The position numbers and the translations under genes were made by a program. DNA of 64,000 nucleotides from Saccharothrix sp. NRRL B-16314. GTDB taxonomy: Bacteria; Actinomycetota; Actinomycetes; Mycobacteriales; Pseudonocardiaceae. Of the stretch, positions 1-9,320 are shown in pieces. The stretch lies in NCBI RefSeq assembly GCF_000716595.1, contig NZ_JNXC01000035.1:1-64000 (forward strand), written 5' to 3'. Under the pieces are notes generated by a model that was not told where the DNA came from, made no database searches, and saw nothing but the letters and a program-made list of their open reading frames with translations. Position 1 is the first letter of the stretch. Every line of letters begins with the position of its first letter.

Positions 1-57
1 CTCCGCAATGGCGGCGAACACGTCGTCCTCGGTCAACAACACCGGCGAAACATCCAT
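1..57 (-). CDS. N-terminal fragment of an unidentified protein
   Basis: An open frame starts at an ATG and runs off the window edge, giving MDVSPVLLTEDDVFAAIAE. It reads in the same direction as the hut operon, about 170 nt beyond the hutF stop. I do not recognise it. It does not look like the start of imidazolonepropionase, the missing hut enzyme. No convincing ribosome-binding site is visible, and the 171 nt between it and hutF hold nothing I can name. With only 19 codons the call is tentative. Confidence 0.35.
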   Translation of the reverse strand, partial: MDVSPVLLTEDDVFAAIAE

Positions 58-228
58 ACCCGAACAATAGTCGAACAGACATTCGCACGTCATCACCCGG
101 CCAGGCAAGGAAACCGCTCGGAAATGGCACGGTCCGTCACCGGGCTCCCACGGACGCGTGAATTCACCTCCAAGGCGAAGGAATCGTGCCTGTCATCCCA
201 ACGAGACCGCCGGAATCCCGTCACCTAC

Positions 229-1497
229 TCAGGCGAGTACATCCGTCAGGAGGCGCGCCACGTCGCCCAACTGCTCGTGCACACCATCGCGGGCCACGAC
301 CTTTCCCCCGACCACTACCACCGCGACGTCCGACGCGGTCGCGGCGAGGATCAACTGCTCGGGCTCGGCACCGGCGGTCCGGACGGAATTCATCCGAACG
401 GCGGTGAAGTCGGCCGGGGCTCCCACCTCGATCCGACCGGCCTCCGGCCAGCCGATCGACGCGTGGTTCGTCAGCGCCCCGACGAGTTCCGCCGGGGTGA
501 ACCGGCCACGTTCGCCCGTCCGCAACCGCTCGTTGTGCTCCAACGCCCGCGCCTCCGCCAACGGGTCGATCACCGCGTGCTGGTCACTCCCCAACGACAA
601 CGCCACCCCGGCGTCCGCCAACTCGCGCGCCGGTCCGATGCCGTCCGCCAAGTCGGCCTCCGTCGTCGGGCAGAAGCACACCCCGGACCGCGTCGCACCC
701 AGCAGGCCTATGTCCTTCGTGGACAGGTGCGTCCCGTGGACGGCCGTCGTCCGCGGCGTCAGGGCACCGGCCTCGGCCAGCAGCTCCGTCGGCGTCACCC
801 CGTACGCCTCCAGGCAGGCCTCGTTCTCGGCCGGCTGCTCCGACAGGTGCACGTGCAGCGGCCGGTCGGGGAACGCCCGCGCCACCAGCGACAACGCCTC
901 GCGCGGCACGGCGCGGACCGAGTGGATCGCCGCGCCGATCCGGGTGTTCTCGTCACCGCGGAGTTCCGCGACCCGGTCGAGCCACCGGTCCGCGGTCCCG
1001 TCCGAGAACCGCTCCTGCACCCCCCGCACCGGCTGGCCGATCCCACCGGCCAGGTAGCAGGCGTCCAACAGGGTCAGCCGGATTCCCGCGTCCCGAGCGG
1101 CCTGGCGCAGGGCCTCGGCCATCTCGTTCCCACCGCTGTGCAGGTAGTGGAACTCCCCCACCGCCGTCACCCCGGCCACGGCCATCTCCGCGTACACGGC
1201 CGTGGCCAGCTCGAGGTACGAGTCGGGCGTCAGCCGTTCCGCCACCGCGTACATCCGGTCGCGCCACGTCCAGAACGTGCCGCCACCCGAATGCGTGCGC
1301 CCGCGCAACGCCCGGTGGAACGCGTGCGAGTGCGCGTTGGCGAAACCGGGGAACACCATGCCGTGCAGGCGTTCCGCGCCGAGCGGGATGGTGTCCACTG
1401 TAGACACCGATGCGATCGCACCCTTGTCCACCCGCACGAGCACCCGCGACGCGATGCCGTCCGGCAGCCACGCGCGTTCGCACCAGAAGCTCTTCAT
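229..1497 (-). CDS. hutF: Formimidoylglutamate deiminase (HutF)
   Basis: This 422-residue cytoplasmic amidohydrolase should convert N-formimino-L-glutamate to N-formyl-L-glutamate and ammonia, a late step of histidine breakdown. The metal-binding HxH motif (H56 and H58 in GFANAHSHAFHR) opens the TIM barrel, and a GSDQHAV motif near residue 300 supplies the later metal-binding Asp. Length fits the family. The ATG overlaps the stop of the upstream amidase by 4 nt, so the two are translationally coupled. It is the last hut gene visible. HutF is the branch enzyme of the five-step pathway that makes formylglutamate, so the neighbouring amidase probably takes the last step. Confidence 0.9.
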   Translation of the reverse strand: MKSFWCERAWLPDGIASRVLVRVDKGAIASVSTVDTIPLGAERLHGMVFPGFANAHSHAFHRALRGRTHSGGGTFWTWRDRMYAVAERLTPDSYLELATAVYAEMAVAGVTAVGEFHYLHSGGNEMAEALRQAARDAGIRLTLLDACYLAGGIGQPVRGVQERFSDGTADRWLDRVAELRGDENTRIGAAIHSVRAVPREALSLVARAFPDRPLHVHLSEQPAENEACLEAYGVTPTELLAEAGALTPRTTAVHGTHLSTKDIGLLGATRSGVCFCPTTEADLADGIGPARELADAGVALSLGSDQHAVIDPLAEARALEHNERLRTGERGRFTPAELVGALTNHASIGWPEAGRIEVGAPADFTAVRMNSVRTAGAEPEQLILAATASDVAVVVVGGKVVARDGVHEQLGDVARLLTDVLA

Positions 1498-2672
1498 CGC
1501 GTCAGGTGCTCCAACGTCGTCGCCAACGCCACCACGCCCGCCGCGCAGTCGTCCGCCTCGGCGAACTCGTCCGGCGCGTGGCTGATCCCGGTCGGGTTGC
1601 GCACGAACAACATCGCGGTCGGCACGTGCGCGGCCAGGATGCCGGCGTCGTGACCGGCACCGGTGGGCAGATCAGGGGTGCCCTCACCGAGAGCACCCCG
1701 GATGTCGGACATGAGACCGGCGTCGAAGTGCACCGTCCCGCCCCAGCTCTCCTCCGTCACCCGCACCGAGCACCCCTCCTCCTCGGCCGCCGCCCGTGCC
1801 GCCGCCGTGATCCGGTCGACCACCTCGCGGGTGCGCGGCTCGTCGCCGGCACGGGCGTCCAGCCAGACGTCCACCGACGACGGGATGACGTTGGTGCCAC
1901 CGGGGTTCGGCACCAGGCGGCCGACCGTCGCACGGGCGCCGGAAGTGGCCGCGCGCCGTGCCGCCAGCACCATCTGCGCCGCCGGCAGCATCGGGTCGCG
2001 ACGGTCCTCGATCAACGTCGCACCGGCGTGGTTGCCCTCACCGGTGAACGTGTACCGCCACCGGCCGTGGGCCAGGATCGAACTCGCCAGGCCAACCGGG
2101 ACGTCCAGGCCGCGCCCCTGCTCGACGTGCAGCTCCACGAACGCGCTGAGGTACGACAGCGCGCGGTCGTCCCGGCCCATCCGCAGCGGGTCGAAGCCGG
2201 AGGCGTGCGCCGCCTCGCCGAACGTGACGCCGTCGGCATCGGTCAGCTTGGCGGCGACCTCCGGTGCGATCGCGCCGGTCATCAGGCGTGATCCGAGGCA
2301 GGCGACGCCGAAGCGCCCACCCTCCTCCTCCACGAACACCACGATCGCCAACGGCCGCGACGGCGTGAAACCGCGCGCCCGCAACAAGTCCACCGCTTGC
2401 AGGGCCGACACCACGCCCAACGGCCCGTCGAACGCACCGCCACCCGGCACCGAGTCCAGGTGGCTGCCGGTGATCACCGCGTCGGGCCCCGGCTTGCCCC
2501 ACCACGCCCAGATGTTGCCGTTGCGGTCGGGCCGGACGTCGATCCCCCGACGCGTCGCCTCCTCGGCGAACCAGGCGCGGAGTTCGAGCTCGACCTTGTC
2601 GAAACCGTGCCGCGAGTAGCCGCCGCGCCGGCGGTCGCGCCCGACGTCGGAGATGTCCTGGAGGTCAGTCAT
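1494..2672 (-). CDS. Allantoate amidohydrolase-like M20 peptidase, probable N-formylglutamate deformylase role
   Basis: A 392-residue M20-family metalloamidase of the allantoate amidohydrolase / N-carbamoyl-amino-acid hydrolase group. Metal ligands are visible in [15 protein letters not shown] (H71 and D82) and in VEEEGGRFG around residue 115. In actinobacterial hut clusters this family often occupies the place of classical HutG. I infer that it hydrolyses N-formyl-L-glutamate to glutamate and formate, but a true allantoate or carbamoyl-amino-acid substrate is not excluded. The start overlaps the hutU stop by 8 nt. The N-terminus is short for the family but already contains the [11 protein letters not shown] segment seen at the beginning of relatives. 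Confidence 0.8.
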   Translation of the reverse strand: MTDLQDISDVGRDRRRGGYSRHGFDKVELELRAWFAEEATRRGIDVRPDRNGNIWAWWGKPGPDAVITGSHLDSVPGGGAFDGPLGVVSALQAVDLLRARGFTPSRPLAIVVFVEEEGGRFGVACLGSRLMTGAIAPEVAAKLTDADGVTFGEAAHASGFDPLRMGRDDRALSYLSAFVELHVEQGRGLDVPVGLASSILAHGRWRYTFTGEGNHAGATLIEDRRDPMLPAAQMVLAARRAATSGARATVGRLVPNPGGTNVIPSSVDVWLDARAGDEPRTREVVDRITAAARAAAEEEGCSVRVTEESWGGTVHFDAGLMSDIRGALGEGTPDLPTGAGHDAGILAAHVPTAMLFVRNPTGISHAPDEFAEADDCAAGVVALATTLEHLTR

Positions 2673-4308
2673 CGCTGCTCATCGGGATCGGGACGTGCTT
2701 CTCGGCGGCGACGTCGACGGCCCGCTGGTACCCGGCGTCGACGTGCCGGATCACGCCCATCGCGGGGTCGTTGGTCAGCACCCGCTCGATCTTCTGCGCC
2801 GCCAGCGCGGTCCCGTCCGCGACCGTCACCTGACCGGCGTGGATGGACCGGCCGATGCCGACGCCGCCGCCGTGGTGCAGGGACACCCAGGTGGCCCCGG
2901 AAGCGGTGTTGACCAGGGCGTTCAGCAGCGGCCAGTCGGCGATGGCGTCGGAGCCGTCGGCCATCGCCTCGGTCTCCCGGTACGGGGACGCCACCGAGCC
3001 GCAGTCGAGGTGGTCCCGGCCGATGACGATCGGCGCGGACAGCTCGCCCGACGCCACCATCTCGTTGAACTTGAGCCCGGCGAGGTGGCGCTCGCCGTAG
3101 CCGAGCCAGCAGATGCGGGCGGGCAGGCCCTGGAACTCGACGCGCTCACCGGCCATCTTGATCCAGCGGGCCAGCCGCTCGTTCTCCGGGAACAGCTCCA
3201 GGATCGCCCGGTCGGTCGCCGCGATGTCGGCCGGGTCGCCGGAGAGCGCCGCCCAGCGGAACGGGCCCTTGCCCTCGCAGAACAGGGGCCGGATGTAGGC
3301 GGGGACGAAGCCCGGGAAGTCGAACGCCCGGTCGTAGCCGCCGGCCTTGGCCTCACCGCGGATCGAGTTGCCGTAGTCGAACACCTCCGCGCCGCGGTCC
3401 ATGAAGCCGACCATGGCCTCGACGTGGTCGGCCATCGACTCGCGGGCCCGGTCGGTGAACTCGTCCGGCTTGGCGGCGGCGTAGTCGGGCCAGTCCTCCA
3501 CCGCGACGCCCTTCGGGCAGTACGCCAGCGGGTCGTGCGCGGAGGTCTGGTCGGTGACGATGTCCACCGGCACGTCGCGGCGCAGCAGCTCGGGCAGCAC
3601 CTCGGCGGCGTTGCCGATCAGCCCGACGGACAGCGCCCGGCCCTCGGCCTTCGCCTTCAGCACCCGCGCGATCGCGTCGTCGACGTCGTCCGCGATCTCG
3701 TCCAGGTAGCGGGTCTCCACGCGGCGGCGGGCGCGCTGCGGGTCGATCTCGATGCAGAGCGCCACGCCCTCGTTCATGGTGACCGCAAGCGGTTGCGCGC
3801 CGCCCATGCCGCCCAGGCCCGCGGTGACGGTGAGCGTGCCGCGGAGGGTGCCGTCGAAACGCTTGTCGGCGACGGCGGCGAACGTCTCGTAGGTGCCCTG
3901 GAGGATGCCCTGGGTGCCGATGTAGATCCACGACCCGGCCGTCATCTGGCCGTACATGGTCAGGCCCTCGGCTTCGAGACGGCGGAACTCGGGCCAGTTC
4001 GCCCAGTCCGGCACGAGGTTGGAGTTCGCGATCAGCACGCGCGGCGCCCACTCGTGGGTGCGCATGACGCCGACCGGGCGGCCGGACTGGACGAGCAGGG
4101 TCTCGTCGTCCTCGAGGTTCGTGAGCTCGCGGGTGATGGCGTGGAAGCTCGGCCAGTCGCGGGCGGCCTTGCCGGTGCCGCCGTAGACGACCAGGTCGTC
4201 GGGGCGTTCGGCGACGTCCGGGTCGAGGTTGTTGTGGAACATCCGCAGGGCGGCTTCGGTCGGCCAGCTGCGGGCGGTGAGGTCGGTTCCCCGGGCAGCG
4301 CGCACCAT
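2665..4308 (-). CDS. hutU: Urocanate hydratase (HutU)
   Basis: The 547-residue protein converts urocanate to imidazolonepropionate, the second step of histidine catabolism, using tightly bound NAD+ as an electrophile. The glycine-rich NAD loop GLGGMGGAQ is at 164-172, and the active-site segment [16 protein letters not shown] carries the conserved Cys. Length is typical. Its ATG shares one base with the hutH stop codon (TGATG), so translation is coupled to hutH, and its own end overlaps the amidase start. All four hut genes therefore form one tight transcription unit. Confidence 0.95.
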   Translation of the reverse strand: MVRAARGTDLTARSWPTEAALRMFHNNLDPDVAERPDDLVVYGGTGKAARDWPSFHAITRELTNLEDDETLLVQSGRPVGVMRTHEWAPRVLIANSNLVPDWANWPEFRRLEAEGLTMYGQMTAGSWIYIGTQGILQGTYETFAAVADKRFDGTLRGTLTVTAGLGGMGGAQPLAVTMNEGVALCIEIDPQRARRRVETRYLDEIADDVDDAIARVLKAKAEGRALSVGLIGNAAEVLPELLRRDVPVDIVTDQTSAHDPLAYCPKGVAVEDWPDYAAAKPDEFTDRARESMADHVEAMVGFMDRGAEVFDYGNSIRGEAKAGGYDRAFDFPGFVPAYIRPLFCEGKGPFRWAALSGDPADIAATDRAILELFPENERLARWIKMAGERVEFQGLPARICWLGYGERHLAGLKFNEMVASGELSAPIVIGRDHLDCGSVASPYRETEAMADGSDAIADWPLLNALVNTASGATWVSLHHGGGVGIGRSIHAGQVTVADGTALAAQKIERVLTNDPAMGVIRHVDAGYQRAVDVAAEKHVPIPMSSDD

Positions 4309-5810
4309 CAGAGGACTCCCTTCCGGATCAGGTCTTCGGCGGCGGCGATCTCGGGCGCGAGGTGGCGGTCCGGGCCGGGGCCCTCGACGTGCTCGCGGAG
4401 CTTCGCGACGGCCGCCGCGGTGGCGGGGGCGGGCTTGAGCGGCTTGCGCAGGTCCAGGGCACGGCCTGCGGTCAGCAGCTCGATCGCGAGGACGCGGCGC
4501 AGGCCGTCGACGGACTGGCGCAGCTTGCGCGCGGCGGACCAGCCCATGGAGACGTGGTCCTCCTGCATGGCGCTGCTCGGGATCGAGTCGACCGAGGCGG
4601 GCACGGCCAGGCGCTTGAGCTCGCTGACGATCGCGGCCTGGGTGTACTGGGCGATCATGTGGCCGGAGTCGACGCCCGGGTCGTGCGCCAGGAACGGCGG
4701 CAGGCCGTGCGAGCGGTTCACGTCGAGCATCCGGTCCGTGCGTCGCTCGGCGATGCTCGCCACGTCGGCGGTCGGGATGGCCAGGAAGTCCAGCACGTAG
4801 GCGATCGGCGCGCCGTGGAAGTTGCCGTTCGACTCGACCCGGCCGTCGGCCAGCACCACCGGGTTGTCGATGGACGAGGCCAGTTCCCGGTCGGCCACGG
4901 TCTCGGCGTAGGCGACGGTGTCGCGGGCCGCGCCGTGCACCTGCGGCGAGCAGCGCAACGAGTAGGCGTCCTGCACCCTGGTGCAGTCCGGGCCGCGGTG
5001 GCTCTCCATGATCTCGGAGTCGCGCAGGATCTCCGCCATCCGCTGCGCGGAACGACCCTGACCGGGGTGCGGGCGCAGGGCGTGGAGGTCGGCGGCGAAC
5101 ACGCGGTCCGTGCCGAGGAGGGCTTCGACGCTCATCGCGGCGGTCAGGTCCGCGACGTCCAGCAGGTAGTGCAGGTCCTTGACGGCCAGGATGAGCATGC
5201 CGAGCATGCCGTCCGTGCCGTTGATCAGCGCCAGGCCCTCCTTCTCGGCCAGGCGGACGGGCTGGATGCCCGCCTTGGCGAGGGCTTCGGCGGCCGGGAG
5301 CAGGGTGCCGTCCGCGTCGTGCACGTCGCCCTCGCCGGTCAGGGCCAGGGCGGCGGCGGACAGCGGTGCCAGGTCACCGGAGCAGCCGAGCGAGCCGAAC
5401 TCGTGCACGACCGGGGTGATGCCCGCGTTCAGCATCGCGGCCATCGCCTCGGCCGTCTCCAGCCGGATGCCCGTGTGACCGCTGGTGAGGGTCTTGAGGC
5501 GGAGCAGCACGAGGGCGCGGACCACCTCGCGCTCGACCATGGGGCCCGAGCCCGCCGCGTGCGAGCGGACGAGGGACTGCTGGAGGGCCGCTCGGCGGTC
5601 CGGCGGGATGTGCCGGACCGCGAGCGCGCCGAACCCCGTGGAGACGCCGTAGGTCGGCTGCTCGGCGGTGGCCAGGCGTTCGATGTGCGCACGGGCGGTG
5701 GTGACCGCCTCGCGCGACGCCTCCGTGATCTCCACGCGCGCGTCGCCTCGCGCCACGGCGTGGACGTCATCGCGGGTCAGGGGTTTCGGACCCAGCTGCA
5801 CGGGTTGCAT
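4308..5810 (-). CDS. hutH: Histidine ammonia-lyase (HutH)
   Basis: The 500-residue lyase deaminates L-histidine to urocanate, committing histidine to catabolism. The motif that cyclises to the MIO cofactor is [14 protein letters not shown], giving C143-S144-G145 where most relatives have Ala-Ser-Gly. I recall the Cys variant from actinobacterial histidases, and cyclisation mainly needs the Ser and Gly. The N-terminal YGVSTGFG motif with its catalytic Tyr is present (54-61). This is the first gene of the hut operon. The 120 nt upstream contain a perfect 16-nt palindrome that could be an operator. Confidence 0.95.
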   Translation of the reverse strand: MQPVQLGPKPLTRDDVHAVARGDARVEITEASREAVTTARAHIERLATAEQPTYGVSTGFGALAVRHIPPDRRAALQQSLVRSHAAGSGPMVEREVVRALVLLRLKTLTSGHTGIRLETAEAMAAMLNAGITPVVHEFGSLGCSGDLAPLSAAALALTGEGDVHDADGTLLPAAEALAKAGIQPVRLAEKEGLALINGTDGMLGMLILAVKDLHYLLDVADLTAAMSVEALLGTDRVFAADLHALRPHPGQGRSAQRMAEILRDSEIMESHRGPDCTRVQDAYSLRCSPQVHGAARDTVAYAETVADRELASSIDNPVVLADGRVESNGNFHGAPIAYVLDFLAIPTADVASIAERRTDRMLDVNRSHGLPPFLAHDPGVDSGHMIAQYTQAAIVSELKRLAVPASVDSIPSSAMQEDHVSMGWSAARKLRQSVDGLRRVLAIELLTAGRALDLRKPLKPAPATAAAVAKLREHVEGPGPDRHLAPEIAAAEDLIRKGVL

Positions 5811-5864
5811 GGACCCATCTCAACCCGGCGGCCGGGTCCGCACGACCCGACGTCCGCCGATCGT

Positions 5865-5880
5865 GTCTGGTATCCCAGAC
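5865..5880. promoter_or_regulatory. 16-nt palindrome upstream of hutH, candidate operator
   Basis: GTCTGG and CCAGAC flank a central TATC, about 55 nt before the hutH ATG. A symmetric site of this size fits binding by a dimeric repressor such as an IclR-family protein, and an IclR gene lies 1.6 kb away. The link to that regulator is inference. Confidence 0.45.
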
Positions 5881-5930
5881 TCGTGGTCAGGGACAGGCGG
5901 CGGCCCTGCCCGGGTGGGCTCCCAAGCCGA

Positions 5931-6947
5931 TCACCGGACCGCCCAGGCGACGTCCGGGTCCGGGTCGACCACCACCGCCTCGGCCACGGCGATCATCTCC
6001 TCCGCGGACGCCACGCCCTGATCGAGCGCCTCCACCGTGAGGTACAGGTCCGGGCTCAACCGGACGGTCAGCGACCCGTGGGACGAGACCAGGTACTCGG
6101 CGGGCAGACCTCGGGCCGTCACGGCGCGCGGCTGCTCCTGGAAGCCGGTCTTCGACTGCCTGCGGGGAGCGGTACCCAGCGCGGCCACGTAGCCGGCGCC
6201 GTCGATCTGCCCCATGGCCTGCGCCATCCAGCCCTCGTCGGTCACCTCGACCAGGTAGGGGGCCGATCCGCCGACGGACAGCGGCGGACGCACCACGGTC
6301 GGGTCGGGCCGGACGGATATGGCGATCCGCCACAGGGTCGTGCGGACGTCGAGCGTGGCGTAAACGGACAGGACGGCGTAGACGCCCGGCGCCGGGGTGA
6401 AGGACAGCGTCCCGTTCGACTCGTTCGGGCCCGACGTGTCGTTCGAGAACAGGCCCGGCGCATCGTTGACCATCACCCGGTCGACGGCAGGCCCGGTGGC
6501 GATCCGCTGTTCGACGTCCCGCTCCTGCGCCTCCGCGTGCTTGATCACCAGCTGCACCCGGGGCGGCGGGAGCCCGGTGGACGCGGGCCGGCCCGTCCAG
6601 TCGCGTTGGACGGACACGTCATCCCCGAACCACCTCTTGGTCTCGACGAAGCCGTCGGGCAGCCACGTCGGGCTGTGCCCCAGGCCGATCGGGGTGACCG
6701 TCGTGGGTGTCGTGGCCGTCGTCAGCACGGTGGTGCTGTGGCCGCCCGGCGGTGACTCGGCCACGGGTCGCCCGATCATCGTGGTGACGATGGCGACGGC
6801 GGCGGCCGTTGCCGCCGTGACGGCCAGGAACACCGGCTTGCGGCTGCGCTTGGGACGGCGCAGGGCGGCCAGCACCGCGCCCTCCGGCGGGGCCTGGTCG
6901 GCGCGCAGTCGCAGGGCGTCCCTGATCAGGCTCTCGGTGTCGGTCAC
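5931..6947 (-). CDS. Single-pass membrane protein coupled to a SigE-type sigma factor
   Basis: A 338-residue protein starting at GTG within the GTGA overlap with the sigma-factor stop, after a strong AAGGAGGA site. The first 35 residues are hydrophilic (MTDTESLIRDALRLRADQAP), followed by one hydrophobic helix at about 38-58 and a large, probably extracytoplasmic, C-terminal part. This topology and the coupling suggest an anti-sigma factor or sensor partner, but I see no zinc-binding anti-sigma motif and no recognisable sensor domain. The hutH promoter region lies directly downstream. The function call rests on context only. Confidence 0.65.
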   Translation of the reverse strand: MTDTESLIRDALRLRADQAPPEGAVLAALRRPKRSRKPVFLAVTAATAAAVAIVTTMIGRPVAESPPGGHSTTVLTTATTPTTVTPIGLGHSPTWLPDGFVETKRWFGDDVSVQRDWTGRPASTGLPPPRVQLVIKHAEAQERDVEQRIATGPAVDRVMVNDAPGLFSNDTSGPNESNGTLSFTPAPGVYAVLSVYATLDVRTTLWRIAISVRPDPTVVRPPLSVGGSAPYLVEVTDEGWMAQAMGQIDGAGYVAALGTAPRRQSKTGFQEQPRAVTARGLPAEYLVSSHGSLTVRLSPDLYLTVEALDQGVASAEEMIAVAEAVVVDPDPDVAWAVR

Positions 6948-7420
6948 AGCTCCTCCTTCACCCGGACGTTCGTGCGCAGCGTGGCCAGTGCGCGGGAGAT
7001 GTGGCTGCGGACCGTGACCCGGGAGCAGCCCAGCACCCCCGCGATCTCGGCGTCGTCGTAGCCCTCGTAGAAGCGGAGCACGACGGCCGCCTTCTGCTTG
7101 CGCGGGAGCCGGTCGATGCGCTGGAGCATCGCTTGGCGTTCGTCGTAGTCGCCGAACCGGTCCTGGTCCGGCGGGTCGACGTCCGGCAGCGGGGCGTGCG
7201 CCCGGCGGCGTCGCCAACCCAGGTACTCGTTGGTGACCATCCGCTTGACGTACGCGGCGGGCGCGTCCAGCTTCGCTATGCGTGACCAGCGCTGTTGGGC
7301 CCTGAGCAGGCACTCCTGGACGACGTCCTGCGCCAGGTGCGGGTCACCCGTCAGCACGGTGGCGTAGCGCAGCAGCGGGGTGACCTGCCCGGTGGCGAAG
7401 TCCTCGAAGCTGGTCGTCAT
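6944..7420 (-). CDS. ECF sigma factor, SigE family
   Basis: A 158-residue two-domain sigma factor. Region 2 covers roughly residues 10-75 (TPLLRYATVLTGDPHLAQDV), and region 4 has the helix-turn-helix YDDAEIAGVLGCSRVTVRSH near the C-terminus. It belongs to the small SigE group common in Streptomyces and Pseudonocardiales, not to the RpoE type with a classical anti-sigma factor. The ATG is preceded by GGAGGG. Its stop overlaps the GTG of the membrane protein downstream. It diverges from an IclR gene with only 36 nt between the two starts, so the promoters must overlap. Confidence 0.88.
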   Translation of the reverse strand: MTTSFEDFATGQVTPLLRYATVLTGDPHLAQDVVQECLLRAQQRWSRIAKLDAPAAYVKRMVTNEYLGWRRRRAHAPLPDVDPPDQDRFGDYDERQAMLQRIDRLPRKQKAAVVLRFYEGYDDAEIAGVLGCSRVTVRSHISRALATLRTNVRVKEEL

Positions 7421-7456
7421 AACCCTCCAATGCGCCGCACCCCGGTTTTGTTGAGA

Positions 7457-8239
7457 ATGGGTTTCGTGGGAGGCAGCAGCGAGGTGCCGGCGTTGCGCCG
7501 TGGGCTCGCGGTGCTGCGCCTGCTGGCCGGCAGGCCCGGTCCGCTGTCGGCGGCGGCGGTGGCGCGTGAGCTGTCCCTGCCCAGGTCCACGACGTACCAC
7601 CTGCTGGCGGAGCTGACGGCGGCCGGGTTCGCGACCCACTTCCCCGAGGAGCGACGCTACGGGCTGGGCGTGGCGGCGTTCGAGCTCGGCTCGGCGTACC
7701 TCAGGCACGACCCGCTGGAACGGCTGGCGCGTCCGGTGCTGCGGCGGTTGGTCGACTCGGTGGGGCGCACTGCCCACCTCGGCGTGCTGCACGGTGCGGA
7801 GGCGCTCTACCTCGTGCGGGAGCAGCCCCGGCAGCCGACCACGATCGTGTCGGACGTGGGCGTGCGACTGCCGGCGCACCTGACCGCTTCGGGGCGGGCC
7901 ATGCTGGCGCGGTTGCCCGCGGCGCAGGTGCGGGCGTTGTTCCCGGGCGGCCCGTTCGTGGACCGGACCGGCAGGGGTCCGCGGAACCTGCCCGCGTTGC
8001 GGCGGTTGCTGTCGGTGGAACGGCGGCGCGGGTGGGCGGTGGAGGACGGGTACGTGACGGCCGGGTTCGCCTCGGTGGCGGCGCCCGTCTTCGACCACGG
8101 CGAGCGGCCGATCGCGGCGATCACGGTGACGTTCCGGCACGTCTGCGAGGTGGAGTGCGGCGAGACGTGGCCGGAGCTGGCGGTGGAGATCCGACGTGCG
8201 GCGGACGAGCTGACCGGGCGGATCGGCGGCCGGGGCTGA
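7457..8239 (+). CDS. IclR-family transcriptional regulator
   Basis: A 260-residue regulator with an N-terminal winged helix-turn-helix (LSAAAVARELSLPRSTTYHL, about 30-50) and the IclR C-terminal effector domain (SGRAMLARLP, then RGWAVEDGYVTAGFASVAAPV). I chose the ATG; a GTG nine nt downstream is also possible. Substrate is unknown. IclR proteins often control aromatic or amino-acid catabolism, so the hut operon, whose upstream palindrome lies 1.6 kb away, is a candidate target, as is the divergent sigma gene. A strong hairpin follows its stop. Confidence 0.85.
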   Translation: MGFVGGSSEVPALRRGLAVLRLLAGRPGPLSAAAVARELSLPRSTTYHLLAELTAAGFATHFPEERRYGLGVAAFELGSAYLRHDPLERLARPVLRRLVDSVGRTAHLGVLHGAEALYLVREQPRQPTTIVSDVGVRLPAHLTASGRAMLARLPAAQVRALFPGGPFVDRTGRGPRNLPALRRLLSVERRRGWAVEDGYVTAGFASVAAPVFDHGERPIAAITVTFRHVCEVECGETWPELAVEIRRAADELTGRIGGRG

Positions 8240-8256
8240 GCCCGGTCCGGTCGAGC

Positions 8257-8293
8257 GGGTGGGAACCCGCGGACGTGCCGCGGGTTCCCACCC
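8257..8293 (+). terminator. Hairpin terminator after the IclR gene
   Basis: Perfect 16-bp arms (GGGTGGGAACCCGCGG and its complement) flank a 5-nt loop, beginning 17 nt after the IclR stop. There is no T-run. Confidence 0.7.
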
Positions 8294-8387
8294 CGGACGG
8301 TCAGCGGGACCGCGTACGTGACGGAACACCCGGTGGTGGCGGCTCGCGCCACGACCACGACGATTCTCGGAAGGTCGCGAAAACGCT

Positions 8388-8423
8388 CGTGGGCCGGGGG
8401 TGGTCGCCCACCCCCGGCCCACG
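8388..8423 (-). terminator. Hairpin terminator of the osmoprotectant ABC operon
   Basis: Perfect 16-bp arms (CGTGGGCCGGGGGTGG and its complement) surround a TCGC loop just after the stop of the binding-protein gene. Two facing terminators therefore separate the convergent units. Confidence 0.75.
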
Positions 8424-8435
8424 AAATCGGGAGGA

Positions 8436-9320
8436 TCAGAGGCTGACGGTCTTCAGGAACTCCGCCGCCACGTTCGCCACGGTCTTCTTGTCGACGTCCA
8501 CCTGCTTGACCAGATCGGCCAGGTTCTCGGTGGTGAGCGCCGCGGAGACCTTGTCCAGCGCCTCCTTGCCCTTCGCGTCGACCGCGTCCGAGCGGAGCAG
8601 CGGCACGATGTTCTGGGCCGGGTACATCGTCTTCGGGTCTTCCAGCTCCACGAAGCCGTTCGCCTTGATGTCGGCGGACGTGGTGTAGAGGTTGATCACC
8701 TGGACGGTGCCGTTCTTCAACGCGTCCACGGTGATCGGGCCGCCCGCGTCGGTCGTCTTGATCTCGGTGAACGTCACCCCGTACAAATCCTTGATCTTCG
8801 CTTCCCAGCGCTGCTGCCACTCGCCGGCCGCGCCGAGCACGTACTTGCCGGACCCGAGGTCGGCGATCGACTTCACGCCACCGTCCGCAGTGGCCTTCGT
8901 GACCACCAGGACGTCCTTGTCCTCCGCGTCCGACTTCTCCAGCACCTCCAGGCCTTGCGGTGTCTTGGACTTCAACGCCGCGTAGACGGCCTCCGCCTCG
9001 GTCGTGGTGTTGGTCTTGTCGAAGTAGTTCAGCAGGTTGCCGGTGTACTCCGGCACCACGCCGAGCGACTTGTCCTGCAACGCCTTCACGACCAGTTCGC
9101 GGGCACCGATACCGGCGCGGACCGACACCTTCGCGCCGGTCGCCTTCAGCGCGCCGGCGTAGATCTCGGCCAGGATCTTGTTCTCGGTGAAGTCGGCCGA
9201 ACCGACCACGACCTCACCCGACGCGGCTTCCTGACCGGTCCCGCCCAAGTCCTCTTTGGACCCGCAGGCGGAGACGACCAGGGTGGCCGCGGCGACGATG
9301 ACGGCCAACGTGCGCTTCAT
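8436..9320 (-). CDS. Glycine betaine/osmoprotectant-binding lipoprotein (OpuCC/ProX type)
   Basis: A 294-residue solute-binding lipoprotein. It has a type II signal peptide with lipobox LVVSAC (lipidated C19), then the OpuAC-type domain starting with VVVGSADFTENKILAEIYA. The family captures quaternary amines such as glycine betaine, choline or carnitine outside the membrane and passes them to the permeases. The start overlaps the preceding permease by 4 nt. It is the last gene of the four-gene ATPase-permease-permease-receptor operon. The exact ligand cannot be read from sequence. Confidence 0.88.
   Translation of the reverse strand: MKRTLAVIVAAATLVVSACGSKEDLGGTGQEAASGEVVVGSADFTENKILAEIYAGALKATGAKVSVRAGIGARELVVKALQDKSLGVVPEYTGNLLNYFDKTNTTTEAEAVYAALKSKTPQGLEVLEKSDAEDKDVLVVTKATADGGVKSIADLGSGKYVLGAAGEWQQRWEAKIKDLYGVTFTEIKTTDAGGPITVDALKNGTVQVINLYTTSADIKANGFVELEDPKTMYPAQNIVPLLRSDAVDAKGKEALDKVSAALTTENLADLVKQVDVDKKTVANVAAEFLKTVSL

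Noticed and set aside
2653..4800. Long plus-strand open frame opposite hutU and hutH
   Set aside because: It is an antisense shadow produced by GC-rich codon bias; its translation is Arg/Val/Gly-rich and matches no family.
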